The position numbers and the translations under genes are program-made. Positions 28,039-36,498 of a stretch of 64,000 nt of DNA are shown one piece after another. The notes beneath the pieces are model-generated. The model did not search any database. It was given only the letters and a program-made list of their open reading frames with translations, and was not told the DNA's origin. Source of the DNA: RPQJ01 sp963762315 (GTDB lineage Bacteria > Pseudomonadota > Gammaproteobacteria > Steroidobacterales > Steroidobacteraceae); assembly GCA_963762315.1 (NCBI GenBank), contig CAVXKO010000004.1:682001-746000 (forward strand). The letters run 5' to 3'. Position 1 is the stretch's first letter; every line of letters begins with the position of its first letter.

Positions 28039-29679
28039 ATGGTGAAACGTAACGATCTAGCAGCTTGGCAGGCCCTCGTGTCGCACGCAGCGGGCCTCTC
28101 GCAGCGGCATCTGCGCGAACTGTTCGCCGAAAGCCCGGCGGAACGCTTCGACGACCTCAGCGTCGAGGCCCTCGACTTCCTCTACGATTTTTCACGGCAG
28201 CGGGTCACCCCGGAAACGCTTGGCCTGCTGCTCGATCTTGCGCGTGCCTGCGACCTCGAGGGCCGCATCGCGGCCCTGTTTGCGGGCGAGGCCGTGAATC
28301 ACACCGAGCGGCGCGCAGCCATGCACATGGCGCTGCGCAACCGTTCCGATCGCCCGATGCGGGCGGACGGGCAGGACGTCATGCCCGCCGTGCGTGCGGA
28401 GCTGGCGAAGATGCGGGCATTCGTCACGGGTGTGCACGAAGGGCGGATCACGGGCGCCAAGTCGGCTCGCTTTACCGACGTCGTGAACATCGGCATCGGC
28501 GGATCGGACCTCGGCATCGTGATGGCGGCGGAAGCGCTGGCCCGCTTCCGCAACCGCGGCATCCGCCTGCACTGTGTCTCGAACGTGGACGGCGTCGAAC
28601 TGGCCGACACGCTCGAGCAGGTCAATCCGGCCACCACGCTGTTCGTGATCTGCTCGAAGACGTTCACGACGCTCGAGACGCTGACCAATGCCAACGCTGC
28701 GCGCGAGTGGCTTGCGCACGAACTGGGCGAGCAGGCCGTCGGCCGGCACTTCGTCGCGGTCTCGACCAACCATGCCGCCATGGACGCGTTCGGCATCGCC
28801 ACCGAGTCGCGCTTCACCATGTGGGACTGGGTCGGCGGACGCTATTCGCTGTGGTCGGCCGTCGGGCTGTCCATCGCGCTGGCACTGGGAATGGACCAGT
28901 TCGAACTCGTGCTGCAGGGCGGGCACGACATGGACGAGCACTTCCGCGCGGCGCCGTTCGATCGGAACCTGCCGGTGCTGATGGGCCTGCTCGGTGTGTG
29001 GAACAACGATTTTCTCGGCCTCGACTCGCTCGCCGTCCTGCCGTACGACCGCCGGCTGCATCGCTTCCCGGCGTACCTGCAGCAACTCGAGATGGAATCG
29101 AACGGCAAGCGCGTCACGCGCGACGGGGTTGCGGTGAGCTATCCCACCGGCAACGTAGTCTGGGGCGAGCCGGGCAACAATGCCCAGCATTCGTTCTTCC
29201 AGTTGCTCCACCAGGGCACGGCGCAAGTGGCGCTCGATTTCATCGCGCCTGTGAACTCGTCCAGCCGCTACACCCGGCAGCAGGATCTCGCCCTCGCCAA
29301 CTGCTTTGCCCAGGCCGAGGCATTCGCATTCGGCCAGACCCTGGAGCAGGTGCGGGCAGATCTCGCGTCGAAAGGTACGGCCGCGGCGGAGATCGAGCGG
29401 CTGGTGCACCACAAGGTGCACGCGGGCAACCGTCCGAGCAGCCTCGTCCTGATGCCCAGGCTCGATCCGCGTACGCTCGGCCGGCTCATCGCGTGGTATG
29501 AGCACAAGGTGTACGTGCAGAGCGTCCTCTGGGACGTGAATCCCTTCGACCAATGGGGCGTCGAACTCGGCAAGAAGCTGGCCGGATCGCTCGCCGAGCC
29601 CGTCGGCGCGGGCCGCTGGCCCGACGGGCCGCCCCACATGCAGGCCCTGCTGGAACGCGTGGGACGCTGGCGCGCCTGA
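28039..29679 (+). CDS. pgi: Glucose-6-phosphate isomerase
   Basis: Interconverts glucose-6-P and fructose-6-P. 546 residues. Motifs are NIGIGGSDLG, the signature FDQWGVELGKKLA near the C-terminus, WGEPGNNAQHSFFQL with the catalytic Glu, and HHKVHAGNRPS. The start is ATG 28039 (MVKRNDLAAW). There is no clear Shine-Dalgarno, and a 17-bp hairpin lies just upstream, so translation may be structure-sensitive. In this cluster it links the glucose branch (algC, ugd) with the mannose branch (manC). Confidence 0.95.
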   Translation: MVKRNDLAAWQALVSHAAGLSQRHLRELFAESPAERFDDLSVEALDFLYDFSRQRVTPETLGLLLDLARACDLEGRIAALFAGEAVNHTERRAAMHMALRNRSDRPMRADGQDVMPAVRAELAKMRAFVTGVHEGRITGAKSARFTDVVNIGIGGSDLGIVMAAEALARFRNRGIRLHCVSNVDGVELADTLEQVNPATTLFVICSKTFTTLETLTNANAAREWLAHELGEQAVGRHFVAVSTNHAAMDAFGIATESRFTMWDWVGGRYSLWSAVGLSIALALGMDQFELVLQGGHDMDEHFRAAPFDRNLPVLMGLLGVWNNDFLGLDSLAVLPYDRRLHRFPAYLQQLEMESNGKRVTRDGVAVSYPTGNVVWGEPGNNAQHSFFQLLHQGTAQVALDFIAPVNSSSRYTRQQDLALANCFAQAEAFAFGQTLEQVRADLASKGTAAAEIERLVHHKVHAGNRPSSLVLMPRLDPRTLGRLIAWYEHKVYVQSVLWDVNPFDQWGVELGKKLAGSLAEPVGAGRWPDGPPHMQALLERVGRWRA

Positions 29680-29737
29680 TCGCCCCCGGCGGTCGTAGTC
29701 GCAGCCCCAAGCGGGCGAGGTGACGGCGCTCATCTGC

Positions 29738-29783
29738 TAGAATGTGACGCCTGTCGCGGGGGTGAAGGCTTAAGTTAACTTAA
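29738..29783 (+). promoter_or_regulatory. Candidate -10 and AT-rich 14-bp palindrome upstream of ugd
   Basis: TAGAAT at 29738-29743 (GCTAGAAT context) is a possible -10 without a clear -35. Downstream, TTAAGTTAACTTAA at 29770-29783 is a perfect 14-bp palindrome inside a strikingly AT-rich patch, ending 19 bases before the GTG of ugd. It would lie in the leader or over the start region, as an operator would. Confidence 0.45.
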
Positions 29784-29802
29784 TAAAGTCAAGAGCTTAC
29801 AC

Positions 29803-31141
29803 GTGAAAATTACAGTCTTTGGTTCAGGCTACGTCGGCCTCGTCACAGGCGCCTGCTTCGCCGAGGCCGGCAACCATGTCGTCTGTGTCGACATCGATGC
29901 CACCAAGATCGAGCGGCTGCAGCAGGGCGACATCCCGATCCACGAGCCAGGCCTCGACGTGCTGGTCAAGCGCAACTTCGAGAAGGGCCGGCTCAAGTTC
30001 ACGACGGATGCCGAAGCCGGCATCAAGCACGGCCTGTTCCAGTTCATCGCAGTCGGCACGCCACCGGAAGAGGACGGCTCGGCCGACCTGTCGCACGTGC
30101 TGTCGGTGGCGGAGACCATCGGCCGCCACATGACCGAGTACCGGGTCGTGGTCGACAAGTCGACGGTCCCCGTCGGCACGGCCGACAAGGTGCGCGAGCG
30201 CATCGAGCAGACGCTCGATGAGCGTGGCGTGAAGGTCGAGTTCGACGTGGTCTCGAACCCCGAGTTCCTGAAGGAGGGCGCGGCCATCGCCGATTTCATG
30301 AAACCGGATCGCGTCGTGGTCGGCACCGACAATCCGCGGACCGCCGAGTTGCTGAAGACGCTCTACGATCCGTTCACCCGCAACCGCGATCGCATGATCG
30401 TCATGGACGTTCGCTCGGCCGAGCTGACCAAGTACGCGGCCAATGCGATGCTAGCGACGAAGATCAGCTTCATGAACGAACTGGCGAACCTCGCCGAGCG
30501 CATGGGCGCGGACATCGAGAAGGTGCGCGTCGGCATCGGCTCCGACTCGCGCATCGGCTTCAGCTTCATCTACCCGGGCGCCGGCTACGGCGGCTCGTGC
30601 TTCCCGAAGGACGTCAAGGCGCTGGTGCACAGCGCCGGCGAGTACCAGTTCGACGCGCAGCTGCTGAAGTCCGTCGAGGCGGTGAACAAGCGCCAGAAGC
30701 AGGTGCTCTTCACCAAGATCCGCAAGTATTTCAAGGGCGACCTGAAGGGCAAGACCGTCGCCATCTGGGGCCTGGCCTTCAAGCCGAATACGGACGACAT
30801 GCGCGAGGCGCCGGCGCGTGAACTCATGGAAGCGCTGTGGCAGGCGGGCGCCAAGGTGCGCGCCTACGACCCGGTGGCGATGGGCGAGGCGGCGCGAATC
30901 TACGGCAAGCGCGCCGACCTCGAACTGACCAAGGACCAGGACTCGGCGCTCACCGGCGCCGATGCGCTCGCGATCCTGACGGAGTGGCAGGAGTTCCGCA
31001 GTCCCGGACTTCGACAACATTCGCGATTCGTTGCGCCACCCCGTGATCTTCGACGGCCGCAACCTCTACGAGCCTGCGCTGGTGAAGCGGTTCGGCCTCG
31101 AGTACTTCGGCATCGGCCGGGGCGAGAAGCTGCAGGGTTGA
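29803..31141 (+). CDS. ugd: UDP-glucose 6-dehydrogenase (single-base frameshift near the 3' end)
   Basis: Oxidises UDP-glucose to UDP-glucuronate. NAD motif GSGYVGLVTGACFAE, catalytic Cys266 in GYGGSCFPKDVKAL, and WGLAFKPNTDDMREAP. The frame is intact to residue about 400 (LTEWQEFRS), then a run of three C at 31003-31005 puts it out of frame. Dropping one C restores PDFDNIRDSLRHPVIFDGRN and a normal end at TGA 31139-31141, about 445 residues. As written, the protein would continue out of frame to 31284 into manC. The start is GTG 29803 (MKITVFGSGYVG). Probably a sequencing error. Confidence 0.9.
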
Positions 31142-31151
31142 GGGACCATCC

Positions 31152-32576
31152 ATGCTCGTTCCCGTCATCCTGTCAGGTGGTTCCGGCACGAGGCTCTGGC
31201 CGCTGTCCCGCGAGCTCTACCCGAAGCAACTGCTGCCGCTGGTCGGCAAGCACACGATGCTCCAGGAGACCGCGGCGCGCCTGACGGGCCTGCCCGATCT
31301 CGCGGGGCCGGTGGTCGTCTGCAACGAGAGCCATCGCTTCATGGTGGCCGAGCAGTTGCGCGAATTCAGCGCGGGCGCGCAAGCCATCATCCTGGAACCG
31401 GTGGGGCGTAACACGGCGCCGGCAGTTGCGGTGGCGGCGCTGGTTGCGATCGAGAAGGCCAGGGCCGCGGCGAAGGCCGAGGCGGATCCCGTGCTGCTCG
31501 TCCTGCCGGCGGACCACGTCATTCGCCACGTCGACACCTTCCAGAAGGCCGTCGTCGCGGGTCGCGCTGCAGCCGAGGCGGGCAAGCTCGTGACGTTCGG
31601 CGTTGTGCCCGATCGTCCGGAGACCGGGTACGGCTACATCCGCCGCGCGCAAGGCGACGGGCCGGCGTATCCGGTCCAGCAGTTCGTGGAGAAGCCCGAT
31701 GCCGCCACCGCGAAGGTGTACGTCGCGTCGGGCGATTACTTCTGGAACAGCGGCATGTTCATGTTCCGCGCCCACGTCTATCTCGACGAATTGAAGCGTC
31801 ACGCGCCTAAGATGCTGGCTGCGTGCGAGGCGGCCGTGGCGGCCGCCCAGCGCGACCTCGATTTCACGCGCCTGCCCAAGGACGAGTTCAGCGCCTGCCC
31901 GGGCGATTCGATCGACTACGCCGTGATGGAGAAGACAGCGCTCGCGGTCGTGGTGCCGCTCGATGCCGGCTGGAGCGACGTCGGCTCCTGGTCGGCGCTG
32001 CAGGACGCGTTACCGATGGACGCGCAGGGCAACGTCATTTCCGGCGACGTTCTCACGGAGTCCACCACCGGTTGCTACCTGCATTCCACCAGCCGACTGA
32101 TCGGCGCGGTCGGCCTGAAGGACCATGTCGTCGTGGAGACGAAGGACGCCGTGCTCGTGGCGCCGCGCGACAAGGTGCAGGACGTCAAGAACCTCGTCGT
32201 GAAGCTGAAGGCACAGGGTCGCTATGAAACGTCGCTCCACCGGGAAGTATTCCGTCCCTGGGGCAGCTACGACAGCGTCGACAACGGCGATCGTTTCCAG
32301 GTCAAGCGCCTGGTGGTGAAACCGGGCGCGTCCATGTCGCTGCAGTTGCACCATCATCGTGCGGAGCACTGGATCGTCGTGTCCGGAACGGCCCGCATCA
32401 CGCGCGGCGAGGAGGTTTTCCTGCTCGGCGAAAACGAATCCACGTACATCCCGATGGGCACGAAGCACCGCATCGAGAATCCGGGTAAAGTCGAACTGCA
32501 CATCATCGAAGTGCAGTCCGGCAGCTACCTCGGCGAGGACGACATCGTGCGCTTCGACGACATCTACGGGCGATAA
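31152..32576 (+). CDS. manC: Mannose-1-phosphate guanylyltransferase / mannose-6-phosphate isomerase
   Basis: 474-residue bifunctional enzyme. The N-terminal nucleotidyltransferase has GGSGTRLWPLSRELYPKQ, EPVGRNTAPA and FVEKPD. The C-terminal cupin isomerase has LHHHRAEHWIVVSGTA and YIPMGTKHRIENPG metal ligands. It makes mannose-6-P from fructose-6-P and GDP-mannose from mannose-1-P, with algC supplying the step between. The start is ATG 31152, 10 bases after the corrected ugd stop. Confidence 0.94.
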   Translation: MLVPVILSGGSGTRLWPLSRELYPKQLLPLVGKHTMLQETAARLTGLPDLAGPVVVCNESHRFMVAEQLREFSAGAQAIILEPVGRNTAPAVAVAALVAIEKARAAAKAEADPVLLVLPADHVIRHVDTFQKAVVAGRAAAEAGKLVTFGVVPDRPETGYGYIRRAQGDGPAYPVQQFVEKPDAATAKVYVASGDYFWNSGMFMFRAHVYLDELKRHAPKMLAACEAAVAAAQRDLDFTRLPKDEFSACPGDSIDYAVMEKTALAVVVPLDAGWSDVGSWSALQDALPMDAQGNVISGDVLTESTTGCYLHSTSRLIGAVGLKDHVVVETKDAVLVAPRDKVQDVKNLVVKLKAQGRYETSLHREVFRPWGSYDSVDNGDRFQVKRLVVKPGASMSLQLHHHRAEHWIVVSGTARITRGEEVFLLGENESTYIPMGTKHRIENPGKVELHIIEVQSGSYLGEDDIVRFDDIYGR

Positions 32577-32590
32577 GGAGCGGTCCGGCC

Positions 32591-33955
32591 ATGAACCCGA
32601 TCACCATCAGCGGCATGAAGGCGTACGACCTGCGGGGCCGGATTCCCGACGAACTGAACGAAGACGTCGCCTATCGCATCGGCCGTGCCTATGCGGAATT
32701 CGTGAAGCCGAAGAAAGTGATCGTCGGCCGAGACATCCGTCTCTCGAGCGAGCAACTCGGCAAGGCCCTCGAGGAGGGGCTGCTCGATTCAGGCGTCGAC
32801 GTCTACGACATCGGCCTGTGCGGCACCGAAGTGGTCTACTACGCGACGTTCGCGCTGCAGATGGACGGCGGCATCATGGTCACGGCGAGCCACAACCCGC
32901 CGGACTACAACGGCATGAAGTTCGTGCGCGAGGGCTCGCGGCCGATCAGCGGCGACAACGGCCTGCAGGACATCCGCCGCATCGCCGAGTCGGGCCAGTT
33001 CAGCAAGCCGTCGCGACGCGGCGAGCGCTACGCCGTCGACATCATGCCCGATTACATCGAGCACCTGCTGTCGTACGTCGATCGCTCGAAGTTGAAGCCG
33101 CTCAAGGTCGTGGTGCACGCCGGCAACGGCGGGGCCGGCCTGATCGTCGACAAGCTCGAGCCGCACCTGCCGTTCAAGTTCATCAAGGTGCAGCACGAGC
33201 CGGACGGCAACTTCCCGAACGGCGTGCCGAACCCGATGCTCGTCGAGAACCATCGGGCGCCGGTCGAGGCGCTGCGCAAGCACGGCGCGGACTGCGCGAT
33301 CTCATGGGACGGCGACTACGACCGCTGCTTCCTGTTCGACGAGCACGGCGGCTTCATCGAGGGCTATTACATCGTGGGCTTGCTCGCCTCCGCGTTCCTC
33401 CAGCGCGTCCCGGGCAGCCGCATCGTCCACGACCCGCGGCTCACCTGGAACACGCTCGACATCGTCGCGAGGCTCGGTGGCGAAGCGGTGCAGTCGAAGT
33501 CGGGCCATGCGTTCATCAAGGCCAAGATGCGCGAGGTGGACGGCATCTACGGCGGCGAGATGAGCGCGCACCACTATTTCCGCGACTTCGCGTACTGCGA
33601 CAGCGGCATGATCCCCTGGCTGCTCGTCACGCAGCTGATGTGCCAGAACGGCAAGACCCTGTCCCAGCTGGTGGGCGAGCGGATGCGCCTGTTCCCTGCC
33701 AGCGGCGAGATCAACCGGCGCGTGCCGGACGCCAAGGCCACCATCGCGGCGGTGCTCGAGAAATACAAGCCGCTGGCGAACGACATCGACTACACGGACG
33801 GGGTCAGCGTCGAGTTCGGGCAGTGGCGGTTCAACCTGCGGTCCTCGAACACCGAGCCCCTGATCCGGCTCAACGTCGAAAGCCGGGGCAACGAGGCCCT
33901 GATGCGCGAGATGACCGCGCAGCTGCTCGACCTGATCGGCGGGGAACCGGGGTAG
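32591..33955 (+). CDS. algC: Phosphomannomutase / phosphoglucomutase
   Basis: 454 residues. Interconverts mannose-6-P/mannose-1-P and glucose-6-P/glucose-1-P. Phosphoserine is Ser100 in TASHNPPDYNGMK, the metal loop is DGDYDRCFLFDE, the sugar loop is GGEMSAHHYF and the phosphate loop is RSSNTEPLIRLN. It follows manC by 14 bases and precedes the glycosyltransferase by 7, so it is in one operon with both. Confidence 0.95.
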   Translation: MNPITISGMKAYDLRGRIPDELNEDVAYRIGRAYAEFVKPKKVIVGRDIRLSSEQLGKALEEGLLDSGVDVYDIGLCGTEVVYYATFALQMDGGIMVTASHNPPDYNGMKFVREGSRPISGDNGLQDIRRIAESGQFSKPSRRGERYAVDIMPDYIEHLLSYVDRSKLKPLKVVVHAGNGGAGLIVDKLEPHLPFKFIKVQHEPDGNFPNGVPNPMLVENHRAPVEALRKHGADCAISWDGDYDRCFLFDEHGGFIEGYYIVGLLASAFLQRVPGSRIVHDPRLTWNTLDIVARLGGEAVQSKSGHAFIKAKMREVDGIYGGEMSAHHYFRDFAYCDSGMIPWLLVTQLMCQNGKTLSQLVGERMRLFPASGEINRRVPDAKATIAAVLEKYKPLANDIDYTDGVSVEFGQWRFNLRSSNTEPLIRLNVESRGNEALMREMTAQLLDLIGGEPG

Positions 33956-33962
33956 GCCCAGG

Positions 33963-35090
33963 ATGATCGTGCTGTTCTGGGCCGCGGTGCTTGGTGCGTC
34001 ATACAGCTATGTCGTCTACCCGTTCCTGCTGGCCCTCCTGCCGCGACGGGTGCCTGCGCTGCGGTTCGAGTTGCCGCCGGAGCGGCCGCTCATTTCGCTC
34101 ATCATCGCCTGTCGCAATGAGCGCTCTCGCATCGCTCACAAGCTCGAGAACGCACTGGCGCTGAACTATCCGCGGCTCGACATCATCGTCGCCTCGGACT
34201 GCTCGGACGACGGATCGGACGACATCGTCAGGTCGTTCGCCGGCCGGGGCGTGCGCCTGGTGGCTTCGCCTGAGCGTCGTGGCAAGGAGCACGCCCAGGG
34301 CCTCGCGATCGAGCAGGCGCGGGGTGACATCGTCGTCTTCTCGGATGCAGGTACCGAGTTGCCGCCCGAGAGCATCGCTTTGATCGCCGAGGACTTCGAC
34401 GACCCGCGCATCGGCGCGGTATCCAGCGAAGACTCTTTCGTCAGTGCGGACGGATCGGTGGTCGGGGAGGGCCTGTACGTTCGCTACGAGATGTGGCTGC
34501 GACGGCTGGAGTCGCGCACCAGCAGCCTGGTGGGGCTGAGCGGCTCGTTCTTCGCGGTGAGACGATCGGTGCTGGTGCGCTGGGATGCGTCGATCCCCAG
34601 CGATTTTGCAAGCGCGATCAATACTGTTCGGGCGGGGCTCGTGGCAGTGTCCGACCCTCGGGTGCGAGGGATATACAAGGACATCAAGGATCCGGCGCGC
34701 GAGTACCAGCGCAAGGTGCGCACGGCGATCCGCGGGATGGCCGCGCTCGCTCGCATCCCGGAGGTGCTGAACCCGTTCCGCTATGGTGTTTTCGCATTCC
34801 AGGTCTGGAGCCACAAGGTGATGCGCTGGCTCGTGCCATGGTTCCTCCTGCTGGCGCTGGTCACCAACATCGCCCTGGCGAACAAGGGCGGAATCTACGC
34901 TGTGCTGCTGGGTCTGCAGCTGGCCGGCTATGCGCTGGTCGCAGCGACGCACGTGCTGCCCGTTCTGCGCCGGATCACTCCGCTCAGGATCGCGTGGTAT
35001 TTCGTCCAGTCGAACGTGGCCCTGGCGCACGCGGGCGCACGTCTCCTGGCCGGGGAGCGAGTGACTTTCTGGGAGCCGTCCAAGCGTTAG
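33963..35090 (+). CDS. Family 2 glycosyltransferase, membrane-associated
   Basis: 375 residues. N-terminal helix (VLFWAAVLGASYSYVVYPFLLALL), then a GT-A domain with ISLIIACRNE, SDCSDDGSDD, the DxD-like VFSDAGTE and a GLSGSFFAVRR acceptor-loop region. Two or three C-terminal helices follow (WLVPWFLLLALVTNIAL, IYAVLLGLQLAGYALVAATHVLPVL). Such architecture is common in exopolysaccharide systems of PEP-CTERM-encoding bacteria. The acceptor and the sugar are unknown. Last gene of the sugar cluster before tRNA-Val. Confidence 0.85.
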   Translation: MIVLFWAAVLGASYSYVVYPFLLALLPRRVPALRFELPPERPLISLIIACRNERSRIAHKLENALALNYPRLDIIVASDCSDDGSDDIVRSFAGRGVRLVASPERRGKEHAQGLAIEQARGDIVVFSDAGTELPPESIALIAEDFDDPRIGAVSSEDSFVSADGSVVGEGLYVRYEMWLRRLESRTSSLVGLSGSFFAVRRSVLVRWDASIPSDFASAINTVRAGLVAVSDPRVRGIYKDIKDPAREYQRKVRTAIRGMAALARIPEVLNPFRYGVFAFQVWSHKVMRWLVPWFLLLALVTNIALANKGGIYAVLLGLQLAGYALVAATHVLPVLRRITPLRIAWYFVQSNVALAHAGARLLAGERVTFWEPSKR

Positions 35091-35109
35091 GCCCGTTGCA
35101 CCCGGCGCA

Positions 35110-35138
35110 TTGACCCTTGCGCCACGGGCCCCTAAACT
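35110..35138 (+). promoter_or_regulatory. Sigma70 promoter of tRNA-Val(CAC)
   Basis: TTGACC at 35110-35115, a 17-base spacer, TAAACT at 35133-35138 and a GC-rich discriminator (ACGCGCCC), 16 bases before the mature tRNA. Confidence 0.8.
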
Positions 35139-35153
35139 ACGCGCCCTTCGAGC

Positions 35154-35228
35154 GGGCGGTTAGCTCAGCGGTAGAGCACTGCTTTCACACGGCAGGGGTC
35201 ACTGGTTCGATCCCAGTACCGCCCACCA
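35154..35228 (+). tRNA. tRNA-Val (CAC)
   Basis: Acceptor GGGCGGT pairs with ACCGCCC. The anticodon stem CTGCT/GGCAG encloses loop TTCACAC with anticodon CAC. T-loop GGTTCGATCCC; CCA at 35226-35228. It reads GUG codons, complementing tRNA-Val(TAC) at 15259. Confidence 0.93.
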
Positions 35229-35251
35229 AGAATCAAAGACTTAGAGCGCAT

Positions 35252-35288
35252 CGGCAACAAGGTCAGCCCACGGCCGGCCTTGTTGCCG
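35252..35288. terminator. Hairpin between tRNA-Val and the PEP-CTERM gene
   Basis: CGGCAACAAGG (35252-35262) pairs with CCTTGTTGCCG (35278-35288), 11 bp, around a GC-rich loop. It is placed to end both convergent transcripts. No U-tract follows, so termination efficiency is uncertain. Confidence 0.6.
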
Positions 35289-35303
35289 CATTGAGCGTGT
35301 CGC

Positions 35304-36113
35304 TTACGCTTTGCGTCGTCGGCTCATGCCGAGTCCGGCGAGGCCAAGCCCAAACAGCGCGAGCGTCCCGGGTTCCGGGACCGAACTGGGATTGCACTGG
35401 GGCAAGGTTGGATCCGCCTCACATGGCAGCACCTCGGCGGCCGTCCCCTGAACGCCTACGGTGAAGCCGTTCCAGAACTCATTGGTCGCGCTTCGCCACG
35501 TCACCGTGTCGAACGCACCCGTGAATCGCAGCGTGCCATGCGGTTCGCTCCCGCCGACGTTGCTGGCATTCAACTGATATTCGAACTTGCCACCGCCGAG
35601 GTCGACGATAACTTTGACGACACCCCCGCACCCCCAGTATCCGCACGCGTTGCCATCGACGCCTCCGACACTCAGGATCTCGAAGTCCTGGTCGAACGCA
35701 TACCCGTTGCGATTGAGACTGACGAAAGCAAAGACGGGATTAGCGATCGCCTGCGAAAACTGCAGCGTCTGGGTTCCGGCGCGCGACAGCGCAATGATGT
35801 CGGTGCCCGTCGGGCGGTTATCCACCAGCGCGCTGGTATACGGTGACGTCGACCCTGAGCCGCCGGTATAGAAGTCGGTCCCGCCGCTAGGCTGGTAGAA
35901 ACCGATTCCGTTGGCGTTCGTATACGTTACGGTCACGGTCGATGTCGGCGTCGTGATCGTGCCCTGCGCCCGGAACCCGGTCCCGAGATCGAGATCGGCC
36001 CCGGTCCAGTCGGTCCAATAGAACGGGACGGCGTGTGCCCCTGCGCAGGCCAGCATCAGGCAGAACGCAGTGAATCCACGAAGAAGAGTGGCGTCCGCGC
36101 CTAACCGTTTCAT
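35304..36113 (-). CDS. PEP-CTERM sorting domain-containing protein
   Basis: 269 residues. An N-terminal signal peptide (LLRGFTAFCLMLACAGAHA) leads to a secreted beta-rich domain. The C-terminal sorting signal has the motif VPEPG, a hydrophobic helix (TLALFGLGLAGLGM) and a basic tail (SRRRKA). Proteins of this class are processed by exosortase and linked to exopolysaccharide. Two Cys-rich patches (CGYWGCGG, CEADPTLPQC) may form disulfides. The start is ATG 36113 with AAGGAGATAA upstream. A sigma54-type promoter lies 52-67 bases before the start. No exosortase gene is in the window. Confidence 0.92.
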   Translation of the reverse strand: MKRLGADATLLRGFTAFCLMLACAGAHAVPFYWTDWTGADLDLGTGFRAQGTITTPTSTVTVTYTNANGIGFYQPSGGTDFYTGGSGSTSPYTSALVDNRPTGTDIIALSRAGTQTLQFSQAIANPVFAFVSLNRNGYAFDQDFEILSVGGVDGNACGYWGCGGVVKVIVDLGGGKFEYQLNASNVGGSEPHGTLRFTGAFDTVTWRSATNEFWNGFTVGVQGTAAEVLPCEADPTLPQCNPSSVPEPGTLALFGLGLAGLGMSRRRKA

Positions 36114-36164
36114 TGGCTTATCTCCTTACCACTTATGTGCAAAGAAGCTCCGCGGGGAAACCCG

Positions 36165-36180
36165 TGCAAATTTCGAGCCA
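36165..36180 (-). promoter_or_regulatory. Sigma54 (-24/-12) promoter of the PEP-CTERM gene
   Basis: Read on the minus strand: TGGCTCGAAATTTGCA. The -24 GG and -12 GC are exactly ten bases apart, and the sequence differs from the consensus TGGCACG-N4-TTGCA at one position. The expected start site is about 36154, leaving a leader of about 40 bases. Confidence 0.72.
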
Positions 36181-36498
36181 GAAAACAAAGCCCGAGCTAT
36201 GTCAAATAGTTAGTCTACGGCCTGCGCGACGTTTCGAGCTTTGGCGTCCGAATATGTAAAGGAAACCGACGGCGCCTTGACGCGAGTGACGCGCCAGAGA
36301 CTCCGGGCCAGACGACATCATCATGAGTCAAGGCGACGTTGGCCGGTGCCGGATTCCCGGCCACGCTGCCGGGCTTTGCGCTTCGGGGATCGAAGTGAAC
36401 GGCATCGATGCCTGTCGTGGCAGGTTTGCCGTCCATGCGATTCGCGACGCCCTGCTAGAATTCGCGCCCTTTAGCGTTCTCGACAGGCGCTGGCTCCC
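36181..36498. other. Intergenic region upstream of gltX and the PEP-CTERM gene
   Basis: About 320 bases without a supportable gene. It contains TTTGACATAG on the minus strand at about 36193-36202, which might be part of an activator site for the sigma54 promoter, and a possible gltX -10 (GCTAGAAT, TAGAAT at 36456-36461) 38 bases before the gltX start. I see nothing else. Confidence 0.4.

Noticed and set aside
35117..35464. 115-codon plus-strand frame across tRNA-Val and the PEP-CTERM 3' end
   Set aside because: It overlaps the tRNA and a convincing opposite-strand gene, and the peptide has no coherent features.
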